A DNA stretch of 64,000 bases from JBBQLG01 sp964251665 (lineage in GTDB: Bacteria; Bacteroidota; Bacteroidia; Cytophagales; Spirosomataceae): assembly GCA_964251665.1 (NCBI GenBank), contig CAXUKO010000005.1, positions 310,001-374,000 of the forward strand. Direction: 5' to 3'. The notes under the pieces are model-generated. The model did no database searches. It was not told where the DNA came from and saw only the letters and a list, made by a program, of their open reading frames with translations. Positions within the stretch are counted from its first letter, which is position 1. Each line of letters opens with the position of its first letter. The translations under genes and the position numbers were made by a program. Shown here piece by piece: positions 33,819 through 43,244 of the stretch.

Positions 33819-34364
33819 CTGATTATGTGATTGATTGGTTGGATTTATTGTTTAGATACGTTAACGAGTAAGTCGTCACTTTTTTTACAATAAAAGTTAA
33901 TGACAAAACGATCGAAGTATATACGAGTAAAAACCAGTATGTGTATTTACGATAATTATCAAATTTTAACTATTTATTTTCGATAACACATAAATATAAA
34001 CATTTAAAGAATTATTTATCTATTATTATAAATAATCTTTGTTAAACCTCCTGTTGTGATCAATTCTCAAACCTACTATAGAATAGTATTACCTTAGACT
34101 TTATGTACTTAATAATTTAGTTAAAGTTATCAAATGGCGTCCTCAAGAAAACAGGTCCATCACTAACGTGGCTTTTCTGGACGTTAATTGAGCTATAAGA
34201 TTGACTATAAGTGCGTTTACGTCACAAACCTGGATCAACACAGGTTGCCAGCCGAGCAAGCGCTATAACATTATCGCCAATGCCCGGCCTGCTACATACA
34301 GCAAAGCCCCCTCAAGCTACTGAGGAGGCTGACTATATGGCGATGTGTTCGTATGGAGAGGGCT
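33819..34364. other. AT-rich intergenic region
   Basis: About 546 bases without a recognisable gene on either strand. The part 33840-34130 is far richer in A and T than its surroundings. A weak hairpin at 34306-34332 (AGCCCCCTCA with TGAGGAGGCT, one mismatch) lies downstream of the GH32 stop and may be its terminator. Nothing else is recognised. Confidence 0.5.
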
Positions 34365-35882
34365 TTATTTAATTGGCCAGATCATTAGTGTTTTGAAAAC
34401 AGCACTGCCCCCCACTGACTGCAACTCAAGTTTGCCTTCGTGTTTAGTCGGAAATACCAGTTCCGTCATAACCTGCTGACCATCATTGGCAAATATCTCC
34501 ACGATGGACGCATCAACCAGCAGGTGCAGTCTCAGCGTGCCCTTCTGTGGTTTTACCACTACTGACTCTACACTCGGAAACCGGTCGCTGAAGCCCACAT
34601 TGCCCGACTTAGTGCGGTCGAAAGACAGCGTACTGGTTGCAGCATCGTAGGTTAGAGTGCTGGTTTCGTCGCCACTTTTCAGGAGTAGAATGCTAACCTG
34701 CTTTGCTGAACCAAGCGCAATCTCCGCTTCCAGTTCGTAAGATTCACCCGTAAAATCGAGCGGCATCGGTCCACTCACGGTCAGGTTAGTTTTGTTAGTT
34801 GGTTTCCCGCGTCGGCCCGCCAGTGAAACCGGTGTCTGCACCAGCCGATAGCCATCGGGGGTGTTTGTCAGACTAATTTCACGCGGGACCGACATGGCTC
34901 CTTTAAAAGGCGACGTTGGTAGTTTATTAGCGTATTCCCAGTCGTTGAGCCAGCCAATCATAATCGGCTTTTTGCGGGTATTGGGCAGGTCATTGAAGGG
35001 TATGGCTGCGTAGTAATCTTTACCCTCATCCACATACAGAATCTCTTTCTGCGGTTGAGCCGTGAAGGTTTTCCCATCGAAATCGCCCACAAAATACTGC
35101 ATGGCGAGGTAATTTTTCTGCCGGTGCCCACTCGAGAGTGTCAGCACCCACTTCTTATCTGAACTTCCTTCAATTGGTACCTGAAACAAGGCAGGACATT
35201 CCCAGACTTTAGTTGTATCGCCCTGCGGACCAAAGAGGCTCAGCAACGTCCAGTCTTTGAGGTTTTTCGACTCGTAGAACGCGGCCTGATGATCGGTCGG
35301 CTTAATCACCGTCATCAGCCATTTTTGCTGCGGAGCATACCAGAACACATTTGGGTCACGAAACTCTTTGGTTTTCAAATCCAGCACCGGGTTACCAGCG
35401 TACTCCGTCCAGGTTAGCCCCTGATCGGCACTATAGGCCAGATTCTGGTACTGCGCGGTCTGTTTGTCGCCCGCCGAGACATTACCCGTGTAGACGGCCA
35501 CCAGGCAGCCTTTCGTTCCTGCCGGACAAAGTCCGCTCGTATTGTCTTTATCAAGGACAGCACTACCCGAGAAAATGGCGGTACTTAACTTACTATCGGG
35601 ATGGGTAAACTCCGGAATAGCCAGCGGCAGATTTTGCCAGTTCAACAGGTCTTTGCTCACCGCATGGCCCCAGCTCATGTGTCCCCATTCATTACCAAAC
35701 GGGTTGTGCTGGTAAAACAAATGGTACTGCCCATTGGCGTAAATAAGGCCATTGGGATCGTTGATCCAGCCTTTGGGTGCCGAAAAGTGGTATCGGGGAC
35801 GATACGTCTCATCGGGTTTTGCGGTCTGCCCAAAAGCGTTTAACGTAGTCAGCAGAGCAAGGGGTAAAAGGAATTTTTGCAT
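34365..35882 (-). CDS. Fructan hydrolase, glycoside hydrolase family 32
   Basis: GH32 enzymes cleave beta-fructosides (levan, inulin, sucrose). The 505-residue protein has a signal peptide ending near FGQT. The three catalytic blocks are intact: WINDPNG with Asp42 as nucleophile, FRDPNVF with Asp176 as stabiliser, and WECPALF with Glu228 as acid/base. The C-terminal part (about 350-505) is the usual beta-sandwich. Residues after the ECP block do not tell levan from inulin activity. It is the last gene of a minus-strand set with a sugar kinase, a sugar transporter and a fructose-type HTCS, 157 bases after the kinase gene. Confidence 0.93.
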   Translation of the reverse strand: MQKFLLPLALLTTLNAFGQTAKPDETYRPRYHFSAPKGWINDPNGLIYANGQYHLFYQHNPFGNEWGHMSWGHAVSKDLLNWQNLPLAIPEFTHPDSKLSTAIFSGSAVLDKDNTSGLCPAGTKGCLVAVYTGNVSAGDKQTAQYQNLAYSADQGLTWTEYAGNPVLDLKTKEFRDPNVFWYAPQQKWLMTVIKPTDHQAAFYESKNLKDWTLLSLFGPQGDTTKVWECPALFQVPIEGSSDKKWVLTLSSGHRQKNYLAMQYFVGDFDGKTFTAQPQKEILYVDEGKDYYAAIPFNDLPNTRKKPIMIGWLNDWEYANKLPTSPFKGAMSVPREISLTNTPDGYRLVQTPVSLAGRRGKPTNKTNLTVSGPMPLDFTGESYELEAEIALGSAKQVSILLLKSGDETSTLTYDAATSTLSFDRTKSGNVGFSDRFPSVESVVVKPQKGTLRLHLLVDASIVEIFANDGQQVMTELVFPTKHEGKLELQSVGGSAVFKTLMIWPIK

Positions 35883-36039
35883 AATGACAAATTATTAAAC
35901 AGGGTAAAATCTCATCTGACAGATGGCTAATGTTAATACCTGTTAGCAACAAGGCTACCTACGCAAATAAATACTTCTTTGTGTGTATAACTGGATTAGT
36001 GGTTAGAAAGAACGAGTTATCAGCAGGTAATAGTCTTGT

Positions 36040-36930
36040 TCAGAGCGGTTGCAGGTGCAGGGTTGCAGCGATGGTTTCAGCCGAAAAAGCGGGCGTCGCA
36101 CCCTGTTGCGTGGCTACGTAAGCGCCGGTTGCACAGGCAAATTCCAGGGTCTTCCCGGCGGATTCACCCTGTAAGGTTTTATAGAGAAAAGCGGCCAGAA
36201 AGGCGTCACCACTACCAATGGTATCCTCCACGTTGATAGGAAAGCCTACCTGACTATACATGCCTGTTTCATCGAGCAGCACGGCTCCGTCGCCACCCAG
36301 CGTCGCGCATAGTTTTTCGAGTTGATAGCGCTCGCGCAGCTGATAAATGGCCCCGTGCAGATCGTTTCCTTCACCATACCAGCCAGCCAGTTCCACCAGT
36401 TCGTGCTCATTAATTTTAGCGACGTCGGCCTGTTGCAACAGTTCTTCAACCATTGCCCGGTCGTAGTGAGGGGCGCGCAGATTAACGTCGAATACGGTGT
36501 AAGGCGCTACGGCCAGCAGGGCCAGCAGCGTTTCACGCGTTTGCGAACTTCGTGCGGCCAGGCTACCGTACACGAACACATCGCTCTGTCGGACCACATC
36601 GAGCAGGTTGGGCTCCAGCTGAATATAATCCCAGGCTACGGGCTGCACAATCTTGTAGGTTACCTCGTTACTATCCGAAACATTGGCTTTGGCTACCCCC
36701 GTCAGGTGCGACTGACCCACCTGTATCAATTCAGTAGGAATGCCTTTGCGGGTTAGAAAATCCAGTAGTTCGCTGCCCAGTTCATCAGTACCGACGCGGC
36801 TGATGAGTTGAGCATTCAGACCAAAGTTTCGTAGGTCGGCGGCCACGTTCATAGGGGCACCGCCGGGTTGTTTACTGGTCGGCAGCACATCCCAGAGGAT
36901 TTCGCCGAAACAGGTGATGGTTGGTGTCAT
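36040..36930 (-). CDS. PfkB-family sugar kinase, probable fructokinase
   Basis: The 296-residue protein carries both PfkB signatures: GGAPMNVAADLRNFG with the substrate-binding Asn near the start, and DTIGSGDAFLAAFLYKTL near the C-terminus with the catalytic Asp. Length is normal for fructokinase or ribokinase relatives. With a fructan hydrolase on one side and a sugar porter on the other, phosphorylation of fructose is the best inference; position 6 or 1 cannot be decided. It lies 13 bases downstream of the transporter gene, so the two are co-transcribed. Confidence 0.88.
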   Translation of the reverse strand: MTPTITCFGEILWDVLPTSKQPGGAPMNVAADLRNFGLNAQLISRVGTDELGSELLDFLTRKGIPTELIQVGQSHLTGVAKANVSDSNEVTYKIVQPVAWDYIQLEPNLLDVVRQSDVFVYGSLAARSSQTRETLLALLAVAPYTVFDVNLRAPHYDRAMVEELLQQADVAKINEHELVELAGWYGEGNDLHGAIYQLRERYQLEKLCATLGGDGAVLLDETGMYSQVGFPINVEDTIGSGDAFLAAFLYKTLQGESAGKTLEFACATGAYVATQQGATPAFSAETIAATLHLQPL

Positions 36931-36943
36931 AGCTAAAAATGGG

Positions 36944-38314
36944 TTAATGGGCGAAAACGGTCCGGTCTATTTTCTCCAGGCTGGTTCCTTTGGTTTCGGG
37001 CATGATGCGCAGCACAAACAGCAGTTGCAGTACCATCATAGCGGTGAAAAAGAGGAAGGTATTACCGCCCCCGAATCGCTCGGAGAGGTACGGGAACGTG
37101 AAGGTGATGATGGCTGCCATGAGCCAGTGCGTAAAGCTGCCGAGGGCCTGCCCGCTCGCCCGGACTTCGTTGGGGAAAATTTCGGAGATGAACACCCAAA
37201 TCACAGCCCCCTGCGAGAAGCCAAAAAAAGCGATGTAGCCAAACAGGAGGAACGGCACGGTCATACCGCTAAAATCTTCTACGTAGAAGGCGCGGGCAAC
37301 CAAACCCAGCATCAGAATAAGCCCCACCGATCCGATTTTCATGAGTGTACGCCGACCGTAGCGGTCGATGAGGTTCATGGAAAGCAGGGTGAAAACAAGG
37401 TTAATCAGACCAATACCAGCTGAGGAGAGCAGGGATGAGCTTTTACCGAGCCCCGTCATTTCAAAAATGCGGGGGGCGTAATAAATGATGGCGTTGATAC
37501 CCGAAACCTGGTTGAAGACCGCGAACAATACGGCCAGCATAATTGGGGTATTATATTTTCCCGAAAAGAGCCGGGCCGAAGCGGCTGTCGTCGTGTTGCT
37601 TTGCTGAATGGCAATCAGTGTTTGTTCGGCCGTGTCGGGGTCAATCATGTTAAGCACCGCACGGGCCTCCGCCACCGGATCGCCGGACCGCGGATCGTCG
37701 GACCGCGGATCGCCGGACCGCTGCCCTTTCCTGAGCAACAGCCACCTTGGGCTTTCCGGGATGTTAAGAACAGCAATCAGGAAGATCAGCGACGGCAGTG
37801 CCTGTACACCCAGCATCCAGCGCCAGGGCTGGGCACCCACATCGGCAAGCAGGAAGTTGGAGAGATAAGCAATCAGGATACCGAAAACAACATTGAACTG
37901 GAACAGGCCGACGAGTTTACCGCGCGATTTAGCTGGTGAGATTTCGGTAATGTACATGGGTGCGGCCACCGACGATGCGCCAACGCCTAAACCGCCCAAA
38001 AAACGAAAAACGAGAAAGATAGACCAGGTTGGCGCGAGTGCTGTTCCGAGCGAGGCTAACAGATACAGAATGGCAATCCAGAAAAGCGTGCGTTTACGCC
38101 CGAGTCGCTCGGCGGGGATGCCGCCCGTCATGGAGCCGATCACTGTACCGATAAGCGCGATGGATACTGTTAGGCCATGCTCCCAGACGCTGAGGTGCCA
38201 GAGGGTCTGGAGGGTCTGCTCAACACCGGAGATGACAGCGGTATCGAAACCAAAAAGGAAGCCACCTAAAGCGGCTGTGATGGACCAAAAGAAAATACGT
38301 TGTTTCTGACGCAT
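36944..38314 (-). CDS. Sugar porter of the major facilitator superfamily
   Basis: The ATG at 38314 (MRQKQRIFFWSITAALGG) gives 456 residues; an ATG 14 codons upstream is possible. Sugar-porter marks are present: GFDTAVISG in TM1, RLGRKRTLF between TM2 and TM3, PESPRWLL before the central loop, QVSGINAIIYYAP in TM7, DRYGRRTLM between TM8 and TM9 and PETKG after TM12. Fructose or another monosaccharide entering by proton symport is the likely substrate given the neighbours. The central loop contains a three-unit 15-base tandem repeat (see 37676-37720). It lies 13 bases ahead of the PfkB kinase gene. Confidence 0.9.
   Translation of the reverse strand: MRQKQRIFFWSITAALGGFLFGFDTAVISGVEQTLQTLWHLSVWEHGLTVSIALIGTVIGSMTGGIPAERLGRKRTLFWIAILYLLASLGTALAPTWSIFLVFRFLGGLGVGASSVAAPMYITEISPAKSRGKLVGLFQFNVVFGILIAYLSNFLLADVGAQPWRWMLGVQALPSLIFLIAVLNIPESPRWLLLRKGQRSGDPRSDDPRSGDPVAEARAVLNMIDPDTAEQTLIAIQQSNTTTAASARLFSGKYNTPIMLAVLFAVFNQVSGINAIIYYAPRIFEMTGLGKSSSLLSSAGIGLINLVFTLLSMNLIDRYGRRTLMKIGSVGLILMLGLVARAFYVEDFSGMTVPFLLFGYIAFFGFSQGAVIWVFISEIFPNEVRASGQALGSFTHWLMAAIITFTFPYLSERFGGGNTFLFFTAMMVLQLLFVLRIMPETKGTSLEKIDRTVFAH
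37676..37720. repeat. In-frame 15-base tandem repeat, three units
   Basis: Three copies of CGGATCGCCGGACCG; the middle one has T for C at one place. On the coding strand they encode RSGDP, RSDDP, RSGDP at residues 199-213 of the sugar porter, in the cytoplasmic loop between TM6 and TM7. Units are in frame, so copy-number change would not disturb the reading frame. Confidence 0.9.
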
Positions 38315-38523
38315 GGCTGACTCGAAGTGTCGGGCTGGACATTGATTTCGAGTCAAACTTAGATCAGCTCTATCAGCTAAACTTTCGGTAATCGTTCAAA
38401 TACTTCTAAAATGAATCGAAACACATAATATATTGACTAACAACAGCTTATGTGTTTAAAATTTGAATTCACTTTAGGTTTTAGAACAGGAATTTCAGCT
38501 TTTGTTACACGCGTCGCTACGAA

Positions 38524-38690
38524 TCACAGTCGGTTGAGTAGGATGGCAAACCCGCCACCGCTGGCGAGACGCAGATTGATTGTGGTCTTGCTGGTGGCCC
38601 GTTCTTCTTTTTAATGGTATAAGCCTTCGCGAGTGTCTGAAACGCGTCGAGGTGTGTCTCGTAATGTCGCTGTAGGTCAGTCGCCCAGTT
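38524..38690 (-). pseudogene. Decayed C-terminal end of a GH97-like glycosidase
   Basis: On the minus strand one frame reads HYETHLDAFQTLAKAYTIKK and, after a shift of one base in a G/A-rich stretch, the next reads ATSKTTINLRLASGGGFAI followed shortly by a TGA at 38524-38526. A strand pattern ending in ASGGGFAI resembles the C-terminal domain of GH97 enzymes (SusB relatives). The remaining upstream sequence to 38756 is not readable as that protein. It lies between the HTCS and transporter genes, so it is probably the remnant of a deleted glycosidase gene. Family call is from motif memory and tentative. Confidence 0.45.
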
Positions 38691-38756
38691 GCAATAGACT
38701 ATAGATACTGTGCAAAGCCCGTTGTTTGGCCAGCGAACGGGTAGAATGGAAACACA

Positions 38757-41510
38757 TTAGGCGTTAACCGGCGACTTCCGGTATTCAGACGGAGTCTTTT
38801 GGGTATGCTGCTTGAAGAACGTTGTGAAGTAGGCGGGCGAACTGAAACCTGTCTCGTCTGCTATTTCAGACATGGGCCTGTTCGTTTCGCGCAGCAGGGA
38901 TTTTGCTTTCTTTAAACGGACTTCGGTCAGATAATCCATCACGTTCATATCCAGCAGGGCCTGCACTTTGCGGTAGAGCTGCACGCGGGAAAGGCCCATC
39001 TCGCGGCTTAGTTTCTCTACGCCAAAGGCCGGATCGCTTAAGTTCTGTTCAATCAGGGCGGTTAGCTCATTCAGGAATTTCTTATCCTGCCGGTTGCCGG
39101 AACTGGATTGAGTCAGGAAGTCTGAAGCATACCGCCGTTGCCATTTTTCGCGGTTAGCCAACGTTGTACGAATCGTTTCGAGCAGATACGCCGTATTGAA
39201 CGGTTTGGTAATGTAGGCATCAGCCCCGACGCGGGCACCTTCAATCCGCTGTTCCATCTGGGCTTTTGCCGTCAGCAGAATAACCGGAATATGCGATGTG
39301 CGCAGGTCGGCTTTTACGCGCTGCGTCAGTTGCAGGCCATCCATCGCATCAGCAAACGGGTGTCGTCCCGGCATGGCTTCACCCGCCAGCATAATATCAC
39401 TGATGATCAGGTCGGGGATGCATTCCAGCGCCCGCTCCCACCCTTTTTCGCCGGCCGCTTCGGCAATAACATCAAATTCATTGCCCAGCCGCGTGGTAAG
39501 AAAAGCCCGCAGATCATCATTGTCCTCAACAATCAGCACGGTACGCCCCCGTTTGCCGGGCAGCGTTACAGAGGCACCTACTTCCGAATCGTCCACATCG
39601 ATCAGCAGGCGTTGCCGGGTCAGCGGCCCGGTCATTTCCTCCGCCGTCAGGTGCTGATTACCCAGTGGCATCAAAATGGTAAATGTTGTGCCCCGGCCAA
39701 CCTCCGATTCTACCCGGATCTCGCCCTGATGCAGTTGAATAAACTCCAGCGACAAGGCCAGCCCCAGCCCTTTTGACAGATTAAACGACTTGGTGCCACT
39801 GAAAAACAAATCAAAAGCGTGGGCCTGTTCATCGGCAGTCATGCCTTCGCCGTTATCCCGCACCCGAATCTGTACCTGTGCATCAACTACGTCCAGCAGA
39901 ACGTGAATCAGCCCGCCAGCAGGCGTGTACTTGAACGCGTTCGACAGCAGGTTAACGATTACCTTGTCTAGTTTCTCCTGATCGAACCAGACCGGTACGG
40001 TAGCCTGTGTCGTGATGAACTGCAGGTCGATACGCTGTTTTTTAGCTTTGGGCCGGAAGTCCTGCACAATGTCCTGAATGAAGTCGGGCAGATTCTGTTC
40101 CGACGTGTGAAGTCGCTGCCTGCCGGCATCGGTTTTACGCAGATCCAGCATCTGATCAATCAGGCGGAGCAGACGGTAGGCATTTTTCTGAATCAGTGCC
40201 AGGTTACTTTTCAGTTCATACGGACTCACGGTTTTCTGGCTCAACAGGTCTTCCGTTGGCGTTAGAATCAGGCTCAGGGGCGTATTAAATTCGTGGGAGA
40301 TGTACGAGTAAAACCGGAGTTTTTCTTCCGTAGCCAGCCGCGCCTGCGCCGACACGGCTTCGATCTTGTCTTTCTGATCCAGTATTTCCTGATTCTGCTG
40401 CTCCAGCGTTTGGTAAGCGGCCTGCTTGGACCGAAACAAGTATAGCGCCCAACTCCCCAGGAGCATAGCCACAATCAGGCTGGCCAATGTGAAGTAGAGC
40501 GTGTCTTTCTGGGAGGCATACGTACGGCTGAGTTCAGCAATGCGCTGACTTTGTTTCTCAATATCGGCCTGCTGTTCAATCACCTTTTCGTTCTGAAGCT
40601 TCATAATCCGCACGTTCGACGAGTCGATCAGGGTGATTGGCAGCCGGTTTTCGCGGCTGAAAGGTTGCTTTTTCAGGATGGCAATGGCCGTTCGGATGGC
40701 TTCTTTACCGCCGGTCGGGTACAGCACCGTACCACTCAAAACATGCCGGTCTACAAGATCAATGCCTTCATTTTTGCCGGGCAGTCCATCCACACCAATA
40801 ATTTTGATCTGCTGACTAACGCCTAGTTGCTGACAAACCCGGAAAGCCTTTAGGGCCGTCCGGTCGTTCTGCGCAAAGATGAGATTTATGGTTGGCTGGG
40901 TCTTCAGCAAATGCGTCAGCGTGCCGGCAAACGACTGTTTATCCCAGTCCCCTTCCAGCTTGGCAACCAATTTGATACCGGGGTACCGGTTGATGGCGTC
41001 GGCAAAACCGCGATGCCGGTCAATATCCGCTGATGACCCGGGTGATTCCCCGATTTCTACAATGTTCCCCGCCCCTTTCAGCAGGGCGTTGGCGTAAATA
41101 CCGGCCGTGCGACCGACCTCCACGTTATTAGCCCCAACGTAGGCCGTGTACTGGTCAGACGCCGTGCGCCGATCCACTACAATCACCGGAATACCCTGTT
41201 GGTACGCTTTTTCAACAATGGGGGTAATAGGCTGGGCAGCATTGGGTGAAACGATCAGCAGATCAACCCGCTGGTCGATGAGTTCCTGAATCTGCTTCAC
41301 CTGTCTCGCACTCTGCCCACCGGCATCTTTCACCACGAAATTAATATCAGGACTAAATGACAACTCCCGGTTCATGCTTTCCAGCATGGTTTTACGCCAA
41401 GTATCGGCTTCGGTACGCTGCGAAAACCCAATGGTGAACTGTTTGCTCTGTTGCGTCGAACAGGCAAAGAGCAATAAGGTCGTTAACAAAAAGAGACAAA
41501 AGAATTTCAA
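38757..41510 (-). CDS. Hybrid two-component regulator with periplasmic sugar-binding sensor
   Basis: The 917-residue protein joins, in order: a signal with lipobox-like FACS (residues 14-17), a periplasmic-binding-protein domain of the ribose/fructose type (about 24-305), a membrane helix (about 338-359), a histidine kinase (SHEFNTPLSL with His406; N-box LLSNAFKYTP; RDNGEGM; KGLGLALS), a receiver (Asp705 in ISDIM) and an AraC-type DNA-binding domain (about 812-915). The same layout is known in the Bacteroides thetaiotaomicron fructose sensor BT1754. Fructan genes next to it support a fructose-type ligand. The receiver has an insertion of about 13 residues just after the phosphorylated Asp (LAGEAMPGRHPFADAM). 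Confidence 0.92.
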   Translation of the reverse strand: MKFFCLFLLTTLLLFACSTQQSKQFTIGFSQRTEADTWRKTMLESMNRELSFSPDINFVVKDAGGQSARQVKQIQELIDQRVDLLIVSPNAAQPITPIVEKAYQQGIPVIVVDRRTASDQYTAYVGANNVEVGRTAGIYANALLKGAGNIVEIGESPGSSADIDRHRGFADAINRYPGIKLVAKLEGDWDKQSFAGTLTHLLKTQPTINLIFAQNDRTALKAFRVCQQLGVSQQIKIIGVDGLPGKNEGIDLVDRHVLSGTVLYPTGGKEAIRTAIAILKKQPFSRENRLPITLIDSSNVRIMKLQNEKVIEQQADIEKQSQRIAELSRTYASQKDTLYFTLASLIVAMLLGSWALYLFRSKQAAYQTLEQQNQEILDQKDKIEAVSAQARLATEEKLRFYSYISHEFNTPLSLILTPTEDLLSQKTVSPYELKSNLALIQKNAYRLLRLIDQMLDLRKTDAGRQRLHTSEQNLPDFIQDIVQDFRPKAKKQRIDLQFITTQATVPVWFDQEKLDKVIVNLLSNAFKYTPAGGLIHVLLDVVDAQVQIRVRDNGEGMTADEQAHAFDLFFSGTKSFNLSKGLGLALSLEFIQLHQGEIRVESEVGRGTTFTILMPLGNQHLTAEEMTGPLTRQRLLIDVDDSEVGASVTLPGKRGRTVLIVEDNDDLRAFLTTRLGNEFDVIAEAAGEKGWERALECIPDLIISDIMLAGEAMPGRHPFADAMDGLQLTQRVKADLRTSHIPVILLTAKAQMEQRIEGARVGADAYITKPFNTAYLLETIRTTLANREKWQRRYASDFLTQSSSGNRQDKKFLNELTALIEQNLSDPAFGVEKLSREMGLSRVQLYRKVQALLDMNVMDYLTEVRLKKAKSLLRETNRPMSEIADETGFSSPAYFTTFFKQHTQKTPSEYRKSPVNA

Positions 41511-41711
41511 CTTTTTCCGGTATTTATACCATTCTTATTTTAGAACCAAATGTATCGGGAATGCAGGAGGATTACAACGTCTATGCTGTTTCGGCAAGGC
41601 TTTCGCCGACCGACCAACTGTTTTTCATACGGGCCGATTGGCCAAAAACCATTTCCCCGAAAAGCCTGTTATTCCCGCAAGGGCTACCCCGTATCAAATC
41701 CCCCTGTTTTA

Positions 41712-43241
41712 ATGAGCTACCACAATCTGAAAGCGAACGAATTAAAGGCTATCAAAACGCTCGGTGCATTGAAAGCCGCCGGGTACCAGTCGCGCTCCAT
41801 CAAACAGGAACTCCGCGATAATCTCATCGAAAAATTAAAAACGAAAGAACAGGTTTTCCCGGGCATCTGGGGCTACGAAGAAACCGTTATTCCTGATGTG
41901 GAACGGGCCATTCTGTCCATGCACCACATTAACCTGCTGGGGCTGCGCGGACAGGCTAAAACCCGGATTGCGCGGCTGATGGTGAATCTATTGGACGAGT
42001 ACATTCCGATAGTTGAAGGGTCCGAACTCAACGACGATCCGCTCAATCCGCTCTCCCGTTTTGCCATTGACCTGATTGCCCAACAGGGCGACAATACACC
42101 CATCAGCTGGTTGCCCCGCGCCGACCGCTACACCGAAAAACTGGCGACGCCCGACGTATCGGTGGCTGACTTAATCGGCGATGTAGACCCTATTAAAGCG
42201 GCTACGCTGAAATTGCCCTACTCGGATGAACGGACGATTCACTTCGGCCTGATTCCGCGTTCGCACCGGTGTATTTTTGTCATCAACGAACTGCCCGATT
42301 TACAGGCCCGGATTCAGGTGTCGCTGTTCAACATTTTGCAGGAAGGCGACATTCAGATTCGGGGGTTCAAGCTGCGGCTGCCGCTCGACATTCAGTTCGT
42401 CTTTACAGCTAACCCGGAAGATTACACGAACCGGGGCAGCATTGTGACGCCGTTGAAAGACCGGATCGACAGTCAGATCGTGACCCATTATCCGAAGTCG
42501 ATTGAGATTGGCAAGAAGATTACGCAGCAGGAAGCCATCGTGAAATCGGAGCAGAAGGGTATGGTAAAAACCAACGACCTGGTGGCTACGCTAATCGAGC
42601 AGATTGCGATGGAAGCCCGCGAGAGTGAGTATGTCGATGCCAAGTCGGGCGTATCGGCCCGAATGACCATTTCAGCCTACGAAAATCTGCTTTCTTCGGC
42701 CGAGCGACGGTCCCTGCTCAACAGCGAAAAAGAAACCTACGTACGTGTTGCCGATCTATACGGAGTGGTTCCAGCTATCTGCGGTAAGGTGGAGCTCGTG
42801 TACGAAGGTGAGGTAGAAGGGCCGGTTATTGTAGCGCAGAGCCTGATTGGGAAAGCCATCCGGAATCAGTTTCTGAATTACTTCCCGAACCCCGAAAAGG
42901 CAAAAAAAGACAAGCGCGGCAACCCGTACAAGAAGGTTACGGACTGGTTCGGCGATGGCAACACAATGGATATCCTGAACGACCTGACCAACCGCGACTA
43001 TGAGGCCCGCCTGAAAACCATTGATGGGTTAGACGATGTAGTGGATCAGTTTATGCCCCGTCTGAGCAAAGCCGAAAAGCTGTTCATGATGGAGTTCGCT
43101 CTGCACGGCCTGGCCGAACACTCACTGGTAGGTAAGAAAGCGATGGATACCGGTCAGCAGTTCAAAGACCTGCTCGGCTCGATGTTCAATCCCGGCTCGT
43201 CCTTCGGCGAAGACGACGAGGATGAAGATGATCGGTTTTAA
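41712..43241 (+). CDS. AAA+ ATPase of the magnesium-chelatase / MoxR type
   Basis: The ATG at 41712 gives 509 residues beginning MSYHNLKANELKAIKTLG; in-frame codons further upstream overlap the divergent promoter region and are unlikely. The Walker A region reads NLLGLRGQAKTRIARL, Walker B CIFVINELPDL and sensor 1 VFTANPEDYTN, with RIDSQIV as arginine-finger region. It is the ChlI-like form common in Bacteroidota, which usually works with a von Willebrand-factor-A protein encoded next to it; no such gene is present here. The substrate is unknown. It is divergent from the HTCS gene and ends 4 bases before a perfect palindrome. Confidence 0.85.
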   Translation: MSYHNLKANELKAIKTLGALKAAGYQSRSIKQELRDNLIEKLKTKEQVFPGIWGYEETVIPDVERAILSMHHINLLGLRGQAKTRIARLMVNLLDEYIPIVEGSELNDDPLNPLSRFAIDLIAQQGDNTPISWLPRADRYTEKLATPDVSVADLIGDVDPIKAATLKLPYSDERTIHFGLIPRSHRCIFVINELPDLQARIQVSLFNILQEGDIQIRGFKLRLPLDIQFVFTANPEDYTNRGSIVTPLKDRIDSQIVTHYPKSIEIGKKITQQEAIVKSEQKGMVKTNDLVATLIEQIAMEARESEYVDAKSGVSARMTISAYENLLSSAERRSLLNSEKETYVRVADLYGVVPAICGKVELVYEGEVEGPVIVAQSLIGKAIRNQFLNYFPNPEKAKKDKRGNPYKKVTDWFGDGNTMDILNDLTNRDYEARLKTIDGLDDVVDQFMPRLSKAEKLFMMEFALHGLAEHSLVGKKAMDTGQQFKDLLGSMFNPGSSFGEDDEDEDDRF

Positions 43242-43244
43242 TTG

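Noticed and set aside
34306..34332. Strong terminator after the GH32 gene
   Set aside because: The stem has a mismatch and no good T-tract, so it is only mentioned as a weak possibility in the gap entry.
38757..38780. MFS, kinase and GH32 genes as part of one operon with the HTCS
   Set aside because: A 400-base gap with a pseudogene remnant separates the HTCS from the transporter gene; separate transcription is more likely.
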